A DNA stretch of 64,000 nucleotides from NCBI GenBank assembly GCA_017536695.1, contig JAFXGX010000069.1, forward strand, positions 1-64,000. The letters are read 5' to 3'. The notes under the pieces were generated by a model. That model was given only the letters and a program-made list of their open reading frames with translations. It did not search any database and was not told the DNA's origin. Position numbers and translations under genes: made by a program. This document shows, one piece after another, positions 1 through 8,412 of this stretch. The stretch comes from Bacteroidaceae bacterium (lineage in GTDB: Bacteria > Bacteroidota > Bacteroidia > Bacteroidales > Bacteroidaceae). Each line of letters opens with the position of its first letter. Positions within the stretch are counted from its first letter, which is position 1.

Positions 1-66
1 ACAATGCCCAACTAATTTTCATTGCAAGAGTAATTTCAAGAAGAAACCGGCACTGTGTGAGCAACA

Positions 67-190
67 GTTGTTGTTAGCAGCAAATAAGGATAAAGAATGG
101 GGGATGTTTGAGCGGTGGATTATCCTGTTGCTGTTGTTTCGTGAATAGCGAGTTACCCCATTCCCTTATTTGCTGCGTTAAGACAACAAC
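67..190. repeat. Long imperfect inverted repeat
   Basis: Arms at about 67-102 and 156-190 pair in three blocks: GTTGTTGT with ACAACAAC, GCAGCAAATAAGG with CCTTATTTGCTGC, and GAATGGGG with CCCCATTC, separated by small bulges. About 29 base pairs enclose 53 bases. No transposase is visible. It resembles a MITE or a stable RNA hairpin; it is too long and lacks a U-tract for a simple terminator. Confidence 0.7.
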
Positions 191-195
191 GGCAA

Positions 196-247
196 GAATA
201 AAACGACCGAGGGATGTTGCTTGCAACTCGCAAGCAAAGTTTTATTC
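196..247. repeat. Nested inverted repeats
   Basis: The outer arms GAATAAAAC (196-204) and GTTTTATTC (239-247) enclose an inner hairpin of TTGCTTGC (217-224) and GCAAGCAA (230-237) with a five-base loop. This is the second of three structures in a row. Confidence 0.65.
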
Positions 248-276
248 GACTTGTGAACTCTGTGCCGGGCTTTTTG

Positions 277-298
277 GTCCTTTTGGGCCCAAAAGGAC
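277..298. repeat. Perfect 22-bp palindrome
   Basis: GTCCTTTTGGG is followed directly by its own reverse complement, with no loop. A loop-free palindrome suits a protein-binding site or a recombination end better than an RNA hairpin. Third of the inverted repeats in this stretch. Confidence 0.7.
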
Positions 299-609
299 AT
301 GAAAGCAAGAGTTGAAGAAGAATTCAAGTAAACAATTAAGGTTGATGACTGCCGTAGAATATCAGACGAGCAAAAGCGAGTAAGAACCTCTAAACAGCAT
401 TTCCGGACAATCATACAAACCTATTTTGATTATTGGGAATAAGGTTCTGTCCCCCCCCAGACTTTGCAGGTGAACCGTATCAGTGGTTTTGTCATTTCTC
501 GGTAGATCAATGTCTATCTTTATACTACCATTTCCGTAGTTCTCAAAGAATCTAAACAGTTCATCTCTTTTATTTCTGCTACAAAGTTGCCGATTTGCAA
601 AAAAAACTT

Positions 610-1236
610 CTAATTTTCAAGATGAGGAAGTAGTTGTGGATAATCTATGCCATTTTCAAAGAATTCAAATGCAAGTCGCATTATTCTCACCTCTTGCGGA
701 TATTGTTTATTGTATTTGTTTTTTAGATTGACAACTTCTTCTCGCCAGGCTGTTTCATCTGTGCTTGACCAATAAAACATCCAGAATTGCATTTGATGTC
801 CTTTTCTTAATTTTGAGATTAAGTGCATCATAGTATCTCCATACTTTATCATAGTACCGTGTAGGTTTTCTTGGAGGGTTATGCAGTTTTCCCCTGTGTC
901 GTTTAGTCCTATGACAAGGTTGATGTATTTATTGCAGTATGTGGTATCATTTATAAGGTATAAACTATCTCCAAAGATAGTACAATGTTCTGTAGCCATT
1001 TGACTCATTCGGTTGTCAAAACTCTTGTCGGGAGAATACAGGTAAGTCAATGTATATTCTAACCAGGTTGATGGAAATGCTGTGAAAAACTCTGTTTGTT
1101 TTTCTAAAGTGTTCTGGCCATTAATGATGGCACTGTATGCCTTGTTCAATCTTAATGTATCTACAGGATAATATTGTGCAACTGTAGGTGTTGTCAGAAA
1201 AGAGAATAGTAATAGTGCAAATAAATACTTCTTCAT
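610..1236 (-). CDS. Secreted protein of unknown function
   Basis: A protein of about 208 residues that I do not recognise. It starts with a clear Sec signal peptide (Lys-Lys, then a Leu/Phe-rich core, ending near a TVAQ-type cleavage site) and no lipobox, so it is probably periplasmic or released. The start is the ATG giving MKKYLFALLL; an in-frame ATG eight codons upstream would spoil the signal peptide. The mature part has scattered Trp and Tyr, no transmembrane segment and a mildly charged C-terminus. A good promoter lies just upstream, so it is probably transcribed alone. Confidence 0.7.
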   Translation of the reverse strand: MKKYLFALLLFSFLTTPTVAQYYPVDTLRLNKAYSAIINGQNTLEKQTEFFTAFPSTWLEYTLTYLYSPDKSFDNRMSQMATEHCTIFGDSLYLINDTTYCNKYINLVIGLNDTGENCITLQENLHGTMIKYGDTMMHLISKLRKGHQMQFWMFYWSSTDETAWREEVVNLKNKYNKQYPQEVRIMRLAFEFFENGIDYPQLLPHLEN

Positions 1237-1257
1237 ATTATATTTTTGATTTATATG

Positions 1258-1289
1258 CAAATATAGATTATAAATCCTCTGTTGTCAAT
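1258..1289 (-). promoter_or_regulatory. Promoter of the secreted-protein gene
   Basis: Read on the minus strand, TATATTTG (1258-1265) matches the Bacteroidota -7 consensus TAnnTTTG. An ATTG lies 20 bases upstream, close to the -33 TTTG. The predicted 5' leader is only about 15 bases. Confidence 0.5.
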
Positions 1290-1307
1290 TATAGAACAAA
1301 CAGATAC

Positions 1308-2594
1308 TCAGTTTTTCTTTTTTATGACTATTGACACAATAACTGCCAGCCCCACGCACATGGGGTAGTACAGGTAGGGGATTATTGCCACAGGCGACAC
1401 CAGTGCCAGACCCGACGCCATGAGCAGTTGCGCACCATAGGGAATGACTCCCTGTACAAAGCACGATGCCGTGTCCATGAGACTTGCAGAGCGGCGTGGC
1501 GAAATCTTGTATTGCTTTGCTATGTCGCGCGATATGTCACCGACCGATAGTATGGCAATGGTGTTGTTCGCTGTACATACGTTTGCCAGCGCAGTGAGTA
1601 AGGTAATGGCAAACTCGGCACCTTTCTTGGAATTGATTCTTGCTGTCACGACCTGTATCAGGTAGTCAATGCCGCCGTTCTGGCGCACCATTTCAAGAAC
1701 TCCTCCTGCAAGCATCGTCACGATAATCAGTTCGCCCATACCCATCACTCCGTTGCCGATGTGTGTGCAGAATTCTATCCCGTTGAAACTGCCGTAGGCA
1801 AATCCCAGTATGGCTGCCGAAACTATGCCAAGTATAAGTACGGCGAGCACATTCACTCCCAACAATGCAACGATGATGACAATAACGTATGGCAGACACT
1901 TGAGCACTTCGTTGAAGGTCAAAGCCGGTGCCTCTACCGATGATATGCTGTTCCCGCTGAATGCGTATATGAGTAGCGTTATTATTGCAGCAGGGGTCAC
2001 AAGCAGAATGTTGGTGTAGAACTTGCTGCGCATTGAGCAACCTTGTGTCTGTGTGGCTGCGATGGTCGTGTCCGAGATGAACGACAGGTTGTCGCCGAAG
2101 AATGCTCCGCCCACAACTATTGCCACCATCCATGCAACGTCGCAGCCAATCTGTGCGGCAAGGGTGGTGACAACAGGTGTCAGTGCCACAATGGTTCCCA
2201 CCGATGTGCCTATCGACAGCGATACGAAACAGCTTGCAATGAATATTCCCGCAGGCAGGTAGCTGGCAGGGATAGCGTTTCGCGCAAGCACCACTGTCGC
2301 GTCAATGGCCCCCATGGCCTCGGTTGTCTTTGCGAATGCTCCCGCAAGCACGAAAATCCACACCATGTACATTATGCGCGTGTTGGCTGCGCCCCGTGAG
2401 AAATTGTCTATGCGTTCGTTGAGGCTGTCGCCCTTTGTTATAATGATTGCATATATTGCGGCTGCCATGAATGCTACGGCAATAGGTATGCGGTAAAAAT
2501 CTCCCGCGATTATTGACCCTACAAGGTAGATTGTGAGCAATACGATTATCGGTGATAGGGCATACAGCCCGCGGAGCGTCTTTATCTTCTGCAT
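1308..2594 (-). CDS. Na+/H+ antiporter, NhaC family
   Basis: An inner-membrane protein of about 428 residues with 10-12 hydrophobic segments. It is likely an NhaC-type antiporter exchanging Na+ (or another small ion or organic substrate) for H+. The family shows in the Gly/Ser/Thr-rich stretch SIGTSVGTIVALTPV, in GGAFFGDNLSFISDTT, which is the NhaC-superfamily signature with a membrane Asp, and in a second, related half (TANNTIAILSVG). The chosen start is the ATG at 2594; an upstream ATG would add a poor leader and overlap the promoter. It lies downstream of the GH85 terminator with its own promoter, so it is not part of the glycan operon. The exact substrate cannot be told. Confidence 0.85.
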   Translation of the reverse strand: MQKIKTLRGLYALSPIIVLLTIYLVGSIIAGDFYRIPIAVAFMAAAIYAIIITKGDSLNERIDNFSRGAANTRIMYMVWIFVLAGAFAKTTEAMGAIDATVVLARNAIPASYLPAGIFIASCFVSLSIGTSVGTIVALTPVVTTLAAQIGCDVAWMVAIVVGGAFFGDNLSFISDTTIAATQTQGCSMRSKFYTNILLVTPAAIITLLIYAFSGNSISSVEAPALTFNEVLKCLPYVIVIIVALLGVNVLAVLILGIVSAAILGFAYGSFNGIEFCTHIGNGVMGMGELIIVTMLAGGVLEMVRQNGGIDYLIQVVTARINSKKGAEFAITLLTALANVCTANNTIAILSVGDISRDIAKQYKISPRRSASLMDTASCFVQGVIPYGAQLLMASGLALVSPVAIIPYLYYPMCVGLAVIVSIVIKKKN

Positions 2595-2622
2595 GGTTCT
2601 TGTGTGTTTTATTTTGCCGGTA

Positions 2623-2653
2623 CAAAGGTACTGAAAAATATGGAGCAAACAAA
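2623..2653 (-). promoter_or_regulatory. Promoter of the NhaC-type gene
   Basis: On the minus strand: TTTG at 2650-2653, 19 bases, then TACCTTTG at 2623-2630. This is a full match to the Bacteroidota vegetative promoter, squeezed between the upstream gene's terminator and the start codon, with a leader of about 20 bases. Confidence 0.65.
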
Positions 2654-2654
2654 A

Positions 2655-2679
2655 GTGGTGCGCTCTATGAGCGCACCAC
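2655..2679 (-). terminator. Intrinsic terminator after the GH85 gene
   Basis: An 11-bp perfect stem, GTGGTGCGCTC (2655-2665) with GAGCGCACCAC (2669-2679), has a three-base loop. On the minus strand it is followed by TTTTGTTTG. It lies about 107 bases past the GH85 stop and ends that transcript before the NhaC promoter. Confidence 0.75.
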
Positions 2680-2705
2680 TGATAGTATGTTAAGATATTT
2701 GAATT

Positions 2706-2807
2706 ACTTAACGAGTACCTTTGCCTTTGGCTAGCTACTCTGCGTTCGGCAATAACTGATCAAGCAAGCTTGTCATTTATTGCTCTCACTTAACGAGTAC
2801 CTTTGCC
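2706..2807 (-). repeat. 20-bp direct repeat duplicating the end of the GH85 gene
   Basis: The 20 bases at 2788-2807, which encode the last residues AKVLVK of the T9SS sorting tail, recur exactly at 2706-2725, 82 bp away and outside the gene. In the matching frame the outer copy reads KAKVLVK followed by a stop. The spacer contains a GCAATAA/TTATTGC hairpin. It may be a leftover tail from another T9SS cargo gene or a small insertion flanked by duplicated sequence. Confidence 0.7.
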
Positions 2808-5800
2808 GAACGGATTACATTGCCGTTCTGCATCTTGACGAGGTAAACGCCCTCGGCAACTGCAACCTGTGCAGGGTTCTTCACGAACTCGACGAGCTTG
2901 CCGTCAGCAGTGTAGATCCATGCCTTGTCGGCATTGTTGATAACGATAGCACCGTCAACGCCCTCGGCTGTAGAAACCTCTCCGGCTACAACATCCTCAA
3001 CTGATGTGTTGCCCTCAAGGCACTCAGGCTCATCAGCAGCGCCCTGGTCACGTGTGTCAACTGCTGCACGGCCCGGGTTGTTACCTGTAATCTTTACGCC
3101 GAAGTCAATAGTGAAGCCCTTGTTTGTCAAGCCTGTTGGGTTGAACTGGCCTGCAAACCAAGCGTCAGAGAATACAATACGCAAGCGGCTGTCGCCAGGA
3201 GTAGCATCTGCAGGTACTTTGAATGTGAATGTGATACCCGGGTTCTGAATTGCAGGTGTGGCTGCTTCGTGTGTACCAACAAAGAATATACGCTCACCCT
3301 CGGGGTCAACATCTGTTTTACCCTTTGCTATTTCCGATGCAGTTCTCTCTACAGGCAGCGGGTGATCGAAGTCGCCGCTACCGTTGAGGTCGAGCCAGCC
3401 ACCGGCGAAACACCATTTGAGACCGTCATCATAGTTTGCACCTCTGATGGTCATCGTAACGTTCTGGCCCTGCTCAATCTCAAGTACATGGTCGCGTGCA
3501 TCGGCATACTGTGTGCCATCTGCAACAGGGCTGCTTGCTGTGTAGTTGAGGTTCTTTGTTGCACCTGTTGTTGTAACAAGGTCAACATAACGCTGTGCGC
3601 GTGCATTCTCAATACCTGCTGAAGCCGGGTCAATCTGGCTTACACCGTATGTGTCCTCCTCAACCTTCTCAGGCAGGTCTGCCTGGTTGCCGCGTGGAAT
3701 CTCCACCCAAACAATTGGAGAGTAGGTCTTGAGGTCTGTAGAAACTGAACGTACACCGATGAATGGTACATCATTTACACTTGCAAACTCAATGTTGCCG
3801 ACAAATGTTGCCCACTGTGATGTTGTACCGACCTGCGCAACCTTGCCGTCTTCGCCGTTCTTGTACATAATCTCGAAGTGGCTGATGTTTGCCTCGTCGT
3901 TGTAAACCAGACCCCAGTCAGCACGTGTCTTTGCTACTGCATCGACACCCCAGTGCAATTTGAGGTTCATTGAGCTCTTTGTTTCGTTCTTGACCTCTGC
4001 AACAAGATCCTTTACGTTGGCAGGGTCTACTCTGTTTTCATCATTGATTTCAAGTTTTCCTACATAGAGCTGGTAGTCATCGTTGTTGCCCTTTACGCGC
4101 AAGCCGATACGCTCGATAACGTCGCCCTCTGCAATGCCGGTAAGGTCAAACCTCTTCTCTTCCCATGCCTTGCCTGTTACGTTGCCTACTGCGTACTCCT
4201 GCCAAGCGTCATTGCCCTTCTTCTTGATAATGAGATAGAGATTAGTTGCCTGCACATCCTTCAATGTCTTTACGGCAACCTTTGCATATGCGCCGTTGCC
4301 GGCCTTGAGTGATGTCTTGTAGAGGATAATGTCAGTGCCGGTAGATGTCGCTGCACCGGTAAGTTCAATACAAGAACCGCCTGTGTAAGCGTCAAGGTGT
4401 GTGTAGTTCACGTCAATATCCTCGGTAACGGTTGTTGTATTGCTCTGGTAGCGCAGCCAACGGTATGTAGGAACAATGTCCTGAGCACCCATGTTGTACC
4501 ACTGGCTCTTATGAGCCATCTTGCCCTTGAAGTAGTAGCGGTCGCCGTTACCCAATGTGAAGTGTGTGCCGAATGGGAGATTGCCCTGAATTGCAGAGCG
4601 TTCCGGAATCCAGTGTGCCATACCTGCAAAAGTCTGCAAAGGAAGCTTACCGTTCTCTGCTACCCAGTTGTTGCCTGTGTTGCTGAGTGCAGGAAGTGTT
4701 GCCGGGTTGCGGTTACCACCTGACATTGCACGTTCAAGCAGTCTCTGATAGTTGCCCTGGATGTCATATACACCGTCGCCTGCGTTGAAACTGTAGAAAC
4801 GGCTCTGGTCGTGCTCGCCCCAAAGACAGATACTCATGTTGTTGCCCTCGAGGTTTGTCCAACGACGGTCCATTGATGCAATCCATACACCTGCATATAC
4901 ATTGTCGGCCTCGCCCATAGCACCCTTGATAGCCTCGTATGTATCGCCTAAGCCTGCAGCAATGTCATTTGCCTGGTAGTTGAGCATAAGGTCGTGTGTC
5001 TTACCGGTTGTCTTTGTACCATAAAGAGCATCAATGGAACTTGTCTGGTTGCTTGCCAATGAAGATGTGCTTGTGTAGATTGCACTGTGGTAGTTGTCGA
5101 AACCTACTCTCTCTGCCTCTTTCCAAAGAGCCTTATGGAATGCTACGATATCTGCATTGCCCCAGCTGTTGTCCTCCCAGTTGTAGTTGATACCGTCGGC
5201 ACCAAAGAACATTAGGATGTTGATGAGTGGTTTTACATATCTGTAAGAACCGTCGCTATCTTTCTTTGTAATCATTGCGCTGAATACCTTGTCACCGTCA
5301 CCGGTCCAGCTCTCGAAGAATGCGATACCGCTCATGATATCTGTACCGTTGCGGTGTGCTGCGTCAACCCATGAGCCAGGAGCCTGAAAGAAACCGTGGT
5401 TCCATGAACCGAAGAGGTTGGTATACTGCCACATAGAGAATACGTCGGCATTGAACTTTGCCTCGGGGTGGCCTACAGCACCGTCCTTACCATAGTCCAT
5501 TGGAATGTTCAGGAAAAGATTGCGGCCCTCATATGTGTTTGTTCTCAGACGGTCGGCACGGCTCATGATGTTAGCCTTGCGAACATGTGAACGCACAAAT
5601 GCAAGGTCTGAAGCCTGGATACCTGCAGCAGCGAATTCTTCCATTGTGGGGTAGTTACGGCCATTCTGGAGTGCATTGTAGAAGAGCTCAAGCATTGATT
5701 CAACACCCCAGCCACTGAAATCATAGACCTCCTGGCTGTTGCCGCCTGTCTCGCCTTCTGCATCATCAGTAACCTCTTCAATGATGTAGCTGTTACCGGC

Positions 5801-6250
5801 GTCAGTCTCTGACCAGCTGTTAATAACAAGTCCTTCGTCTGTCTGGTTGGCCTCTTGAGAGTTCAAGTAAAGAGTTCCAAGGCCAAGTTTCCAGGGATAG
5901 GTAGAGTTTCCGGAATTTGTAATTGTCAAAGCCATGTAAGGATTTTCATTGTAACCGGTAGCGATTACGTACTTCTGTGCACCTACGCTGTAGAGATAGT
6001 AGGTACCATTCTTGTTCTCAATCTTGAACTGCTGGTTCGGGTCCTGCGGGTTGCGTGCAACCGTACCCACGGCCTTACCGTTGCTTGAAGCAAGTTTTGT
6101 TACGCTTGCGCTGTACAGCAAGAATGCACGCTCCGAACGGATTGTGTAAAGTTTGTCATTGCTCAACTGTGACAGGTCTGTCACAACTGCTGCCTGTGCC
6201 GAGAATGCCAAGCATAGGAAGCTGATGAGCATAAAGTAAATCTTCTTCAT
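2786..6250 (-). CDS. Secreted GH85 endo-beta-N-acetylglucosaminidase with T9SS tail
   Basis: A 1154-residue enzyme predicted to cut the chitobiose core of N-linked glycans. Order: Sec signal peptide (1-21, no lipobox); a beta-trefoil/lectin-like region (about 22-160); GH85 catalytic domain (about 175-600) with the DG-xxx-N-x-E motif of the family, giving catalytic Asn357 and Glu359, and further signatures IPERSAI and LPFGTHF; beta-sandwich regions (about 605-850); a GEVED-like domain with DLNGSGDFDHP (about 900-1060); and a C-terminal type A T9SS sorting domain ending EGVYLVKMQNGN...AKVLVK. It lies after SusD but behind a terminator, so it probably has its own promoter. The tail predicts export to the surface by the T9SS whose translocon SprA is at 56639-64000. 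Function is confident at family level; the preferred glycan is not known. Confidence 0.88.
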   Translation of the reverse strand: MKKIYFMLISFLCLAFSAQAAVVTDLSQLSNDKLYTIRSERAFLLYSASVTKLASSNGKAVGTVARNPQDPNQQFKIENKNGTYYLYSVGAQKYVIATGYNENPYMALTITNSGNSTYPWKLGLGTLYLNSQEANQTDEGLVINSWSETDAGNSYIIEEVTDDAEGETGGNSQEVYDFSGWGVESMLELFYNALQNGRNYPTMEEFAAAGIQASDLAFVRSHVRKANIMSRADRLRTNTYEGRNLFLNIPMDYGKDGAVGHPEAKFNADVFSMWQYTNLFGSWNHGFFQAPGSWVDAAHRNGTDIMSGIAFFESWTGDGDKVFSAMITKKDSDGSYRYVKPLINILMFFGADGINYNWEDNSWGNADIVAFHKALWKEAERVGFDNYHSAIYTSTSSLASNQTSSIDALYGTKTTGKTHDLMLNYQANDIAAGLGDTYEAIKGAMGEADNVYAGVWIASMDRRWTNLEGNNMSICLWGEHDQSRFYSFNAGDGVYDIQGNYQRLLERAMSGGNRNPATLPALSNTGNNWVAENGKLPLQTFAGMAHWIPERSAIQGNLPFGTHFTLGNGDRYYFKGKMAHKSQWYNMGAQDIVPTYRWLRYQSNTTTVTEDIDVNYTHLDAYTGGSCIELTGAATSTGTDIILYKTSLKAGNGAYAKVAVKTLKDVQATNLYLIIKKKGNDAWQEYAVGNVTGKAWEEKRFDLTGIAEGDVIERIGLRVKGNNDDYQLYVGKLEINDENRVDPANVKDLVAEVKNETKSSMNLKLHWGVDAVAKTRADWGLVYNDEANISHFEIMYKNGEDGKVAQVGTTSQWATFVGNIEFASVNDVPFIGVRSVSTDLKTYSPIVWVEIPRGNQADLPEKVEEDTYGVSQIDPASAGIENARAQRYVDLVTTTGATKNLNYTASSPVADGTQYADARDHVLEIEQGQNVTMTIRGANYDDGLKWCFAGGWLDLNGSGDFDHPLPVERTASEIAKGKTDVDPEGERIFFVGTHEAATPAIQNPGITFTFKVPADATPGDSRLRIVFSDAWFAGQFNPTGLTNKGFTIDFGVKITGNNPGRAAVDTRDQGAADEPECLEGNTSVEDVVAGEVSTAEGVDGAIVINNADKAWIYTADGKLVEFVKNPAQVAVAEGVYLVKMQNGNVIRSAKVLVK

Positions 6251-6412
6251 GGATTTTTTTGTTAAATGGTTAGTATAAAATGATTATCTCAATGTCAATT
6301 CTTGTGAAAAAATGTATGCTACATAAAATATTTGCTGTTAAAATTTCAATACGGCAATCAATGTACTTGCAATATGTTATTTTGTTGTCAATCTATGCGA
6401 TATATCTCAAAG

Positions 6413-6420
6413 CAAATATA
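6413..6420 (-). promoter_or_regulatory. Candidate -7 element for the GH85 gene
   Basis: TATATTTG on the minus strand matches TAnnTTTG. The -33 position, 19-20 bases upstream, is not a good match, so this is tentative. It would give a leader of about 155 bases. The rest of the gap 6251-6513 is AT-rich and shows no gene. Confidence 0.35.
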
Positions 6421-6513
6421 GCTTTTTTATTGGGAAAAACAGTTATAATCGGATATTTTTCTTATATTTTAACAAGGTTCTTTATATAGGATATGTTGTG
6501 TTCGTTTGGTGCA

Positions 6514-6553
6514 AAAAAGAAGAATCCCCACCATAGCAGGGATTCTTCTTTTT
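6514..6553. terminator. Terminator after susCD
   Basis: A 15-bp perfect stem, AAAAAGAAGAATCCC with GGGATTCTTCTTTTT, has a 10-base loop. On the minus strand a T-run follows the stem. It begins 14 bases past the SusD stop, separating susCD from the GH85 gene; strong expression of susCD could still read through it. Confidence 0.75.
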
Positions 6554-6566
6554 ATCTTAGGGACTA

Positions 6567-8366
6567 TCAGAAGTTTGGTGCGTCAACATCCCACCACAGG
6601 CGTGTTGCTTGCTCATCGGGACCGCCGAGCGCGGGAACACCGCTTGCCTCTACCATGCTTGCTGCAACGGGGTCTGTGGGAACCCAAGGAATACGGCGTA
6701 TAATGTCGCCCTGCTCTATTGAACCGTCACCGTCATCTGCATTAAGCACCGGGAACATCTTGGGATATCCAGTACGGCGCATCTCAGCCCAAGCCTCTGT
6801 TGAGAGCGGGAAAAGGGCGATGTACTTTTGGGTAATGATTTTCTCAAGTTTTGTCTCGTTGTCATCATTCTCGTTCCACTTTACACCTATCTTTGTAACG
6901 CTTGGCCAAGGCTCGCCGTCGCCCATTGGGTCTTCCTGGATGTACTCAACCGGCTCCTCGCGCTGCTTGTAAGCATTTACATAACCGGTGTACTGTGAAC
7001 CGGACAACGGATCCTCAATGTATGCGTTCTGGATACCGCGATTATAGAACTCTTCTGCGGTGCCGCCCATGTTCCAGCCACGGAGTACGCCCTCGGCACG
7101 CAGGAAGTCAACCTCAGCCCATTTTATGAAATATATTGGACAACGCTTGCTCGCGAGAACTTCGGTGCTTATTGTAGAATAAGCCTGACGCTTGTTTAGT
7201 GCATATGTCTGTCCGTCGCCGACAAGTGTGCCTGCGCGGATACCGCAGATGCGTGAGCCTGCAGGCAATGTCGTTCCTGTCTTTTCGTTTGGAATGTCAT
7301 TGCTGTTTGGCAGGAACAGGTATTTCGCGTACGGGTGGTCAAGGCTTATGAGCAGGCTCTCGAATGATGCGCACATACGAAGGTCTCCCCAACCGTTGGC
7401 AATGTTGGCAATAGGGTGAGTGAAACTGTTTATCATTGGGAATACGCCATGCTGGTCATAGACTCCTTCAATTACACCGCCGGCCACAGCCTCCTCGGCC
7501 CACTTCTTGGCTGTCTCAGGCTCTACCTTTGCAATATGTATAGCCATGCGCAACTTCAATGAGTTGGCGAACTTGATGTATGAATTGAGGCTCATGTCGC
7601 CAGCCAGCAGGTTGTAACCGGTAGTGAAACTCTCAGCAATTATGCCCTGAATCTGCTCCTTGTACCAATCGGGACGTGTCTCAAAGTGATTGAGGCAAGC
7701 AACAATGGTATCAATGTTCTCTACGATGCCGTAGTAGATTGTCCTTACATCGTTGTACTCCTCTGGCTCCTGTGAGTTCTTCTTGTCTTCAAGGTATGTG
7801 TAAGGTCCTGAAAGGTCAGCCTGCTCCTGTGCTATGAGGCAGTAGTAGAGCAAGCCTATAGCCTTAATCTCGGGAAGAGTGTCGATGAGCGGGTGGTTAA
7901 GCATTGGCATGAACGCGTTCTTTGCCATTGTGTATGCTCCAAGAGGACCACCGTTGAACTCTGCCGATACATTATATGTAGATGTCAGGGTACCGTACAT
8001 GAAATCCTTGTGAGGCACGGTAAAATATTGTGCATAGAGGTCGGGACCGAGGCTATACTGGCGCTGGTATGCATGGTCGCCTGGCATCTGTCCCTCTTTG
8101 CCGCCACGCATCATGTATATGCCGCTCAGGCACTGCCCGAAATATTTATACTTGCCCTGCAGGGTGTCGATGGCTGCCTGTACATTTTCCTGGATAGGCT
8201 CGTTCCAGTATGGGATACTGTCGACATTACCCACGTGTACAGTGGTCTCTGTCTGAATCGTGTTAAGGTTGGCCTCATCTCCCGGGTCATCGTAGTCAAG
8301 GCACGATTGCATTGCTGTTGAGGCGAAGAAAAGTGCGCCTGCAAGCAAAATATGTTTCTTGTTCAT
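6567..8366 (-). CDS. SusD/RagB-family glycan-binding lipoprotein
   Basis: A 599-residue outer-membrane lipoprotein that forms the lid of a SusCD transporter. The signal peptide ends in a lipobox (AMQSC, Cys about residue 22), and acidic residues follow the Cys, as is usual for surface-exposed Bacteroidota lipoproteins. The helical TPR-like body carries SusD-like features: a FLRAEGVLRGW-type helix (here VDFLRAEGVLRGWNM), FYNRGIQNAYI, and the C-terminal IALFPLSTEAWAEMRRTGYP. It lies 46 bases after SusC, so the two are cotranscribed. With the next-door GH85 enzyme, the likely ligand is an N-glycan or glycopeptide; this is inference from position. Confidence 0.92.
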   Translation of the reverse strand: MNKKHILLAGALFFASTAMQSCLDYDDPGDEANLNTIQTETTVHVGNVDSIPYWNEPIQENVQAAIDTLQGKYKYFGQCLSGIYMMRGGKEGQMPGDHAYQRQYSLGPDLYAQYFTVPHKDFMYGTLTSTYNVSAEFNGGPLGAYTMAKNAFMPMLNHPLIDTLPEIKAIGLLYYCLIAQEQADLSGPYTYLEDKKNSQEPEEYNDVRTIYYGIVENIDTIVACLNHFETRPDWYKEQIQGIIAESFTTGYNLLAGDMSLNSYIKFANSLKLRMAIHIAKVEPETAKKWAEEAVAGGVIEGVYDQHGVFPMINSFTHPIANIANGWGDLRMCASFESLLISLDHPYAKYLFLPNSNDIPNEKTGTTLPAGSRICGIRAGTLVGDGQTYALNKRQAYSTISTEVLASKRCPIYFIKWAEVDFLRAEGVLRGWNMGGTAEEFYNRGIQNAYIEDPLSGSQYTGYVNAYKQREEPVEYIQEDPMGDGEPWPSVTKIGVKWNENDDNETKLEKIITQKYIALFPLSTEAWAEMRRTGYPKMFPVLNADDGDGSIEQGDIIRRIPWVPTDPVAASMVEASGVPALGGPDEQATRLWWDVDAPNF

Positions 8367-8412
8367 AGTTTCTGAAATTAGTTTAGTTAGTAATCGTAGC
8401 TTAATCTCTTGA

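Larger units (their letters stand above)
1..609. other. Gene-poor left edge, rich in inverted repeats
   Basis: I see no convincing gene here. The short open frames are Cys-rich or low-complexity and lack a ribosome site or recognisable family. The stretch instead carries three stacked inverted repeats between 67 and 298 and a run of eight C at 451-458. It could be an old mobile-element remnant, a structured RNA, or the 3' flank of a gene beyond the left edge. The right end, near 600, abuts the stop of the next minus-strand gene. Confidence 0.6.

Noticed and set aside
108..414. Two short overlapping open frames in the left non-coding stretch
   Set aside because: Cys-rich or low-complexity, on opposite strands, inside inverted repeats, with no ribosome site or family resemblance.
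451..458. Run of eight C as a phase-variation switch
   Set aside because: No gene or promoter lies next to it in a position where slippage would act.
2786..6250. GH18-type endoglycosidase instead of GH85
   Set aside because: The DxxDxDxE motif of GH18 is absent, while the DG-xxx-N-x-E of GH85 is present with its flanking blocks.
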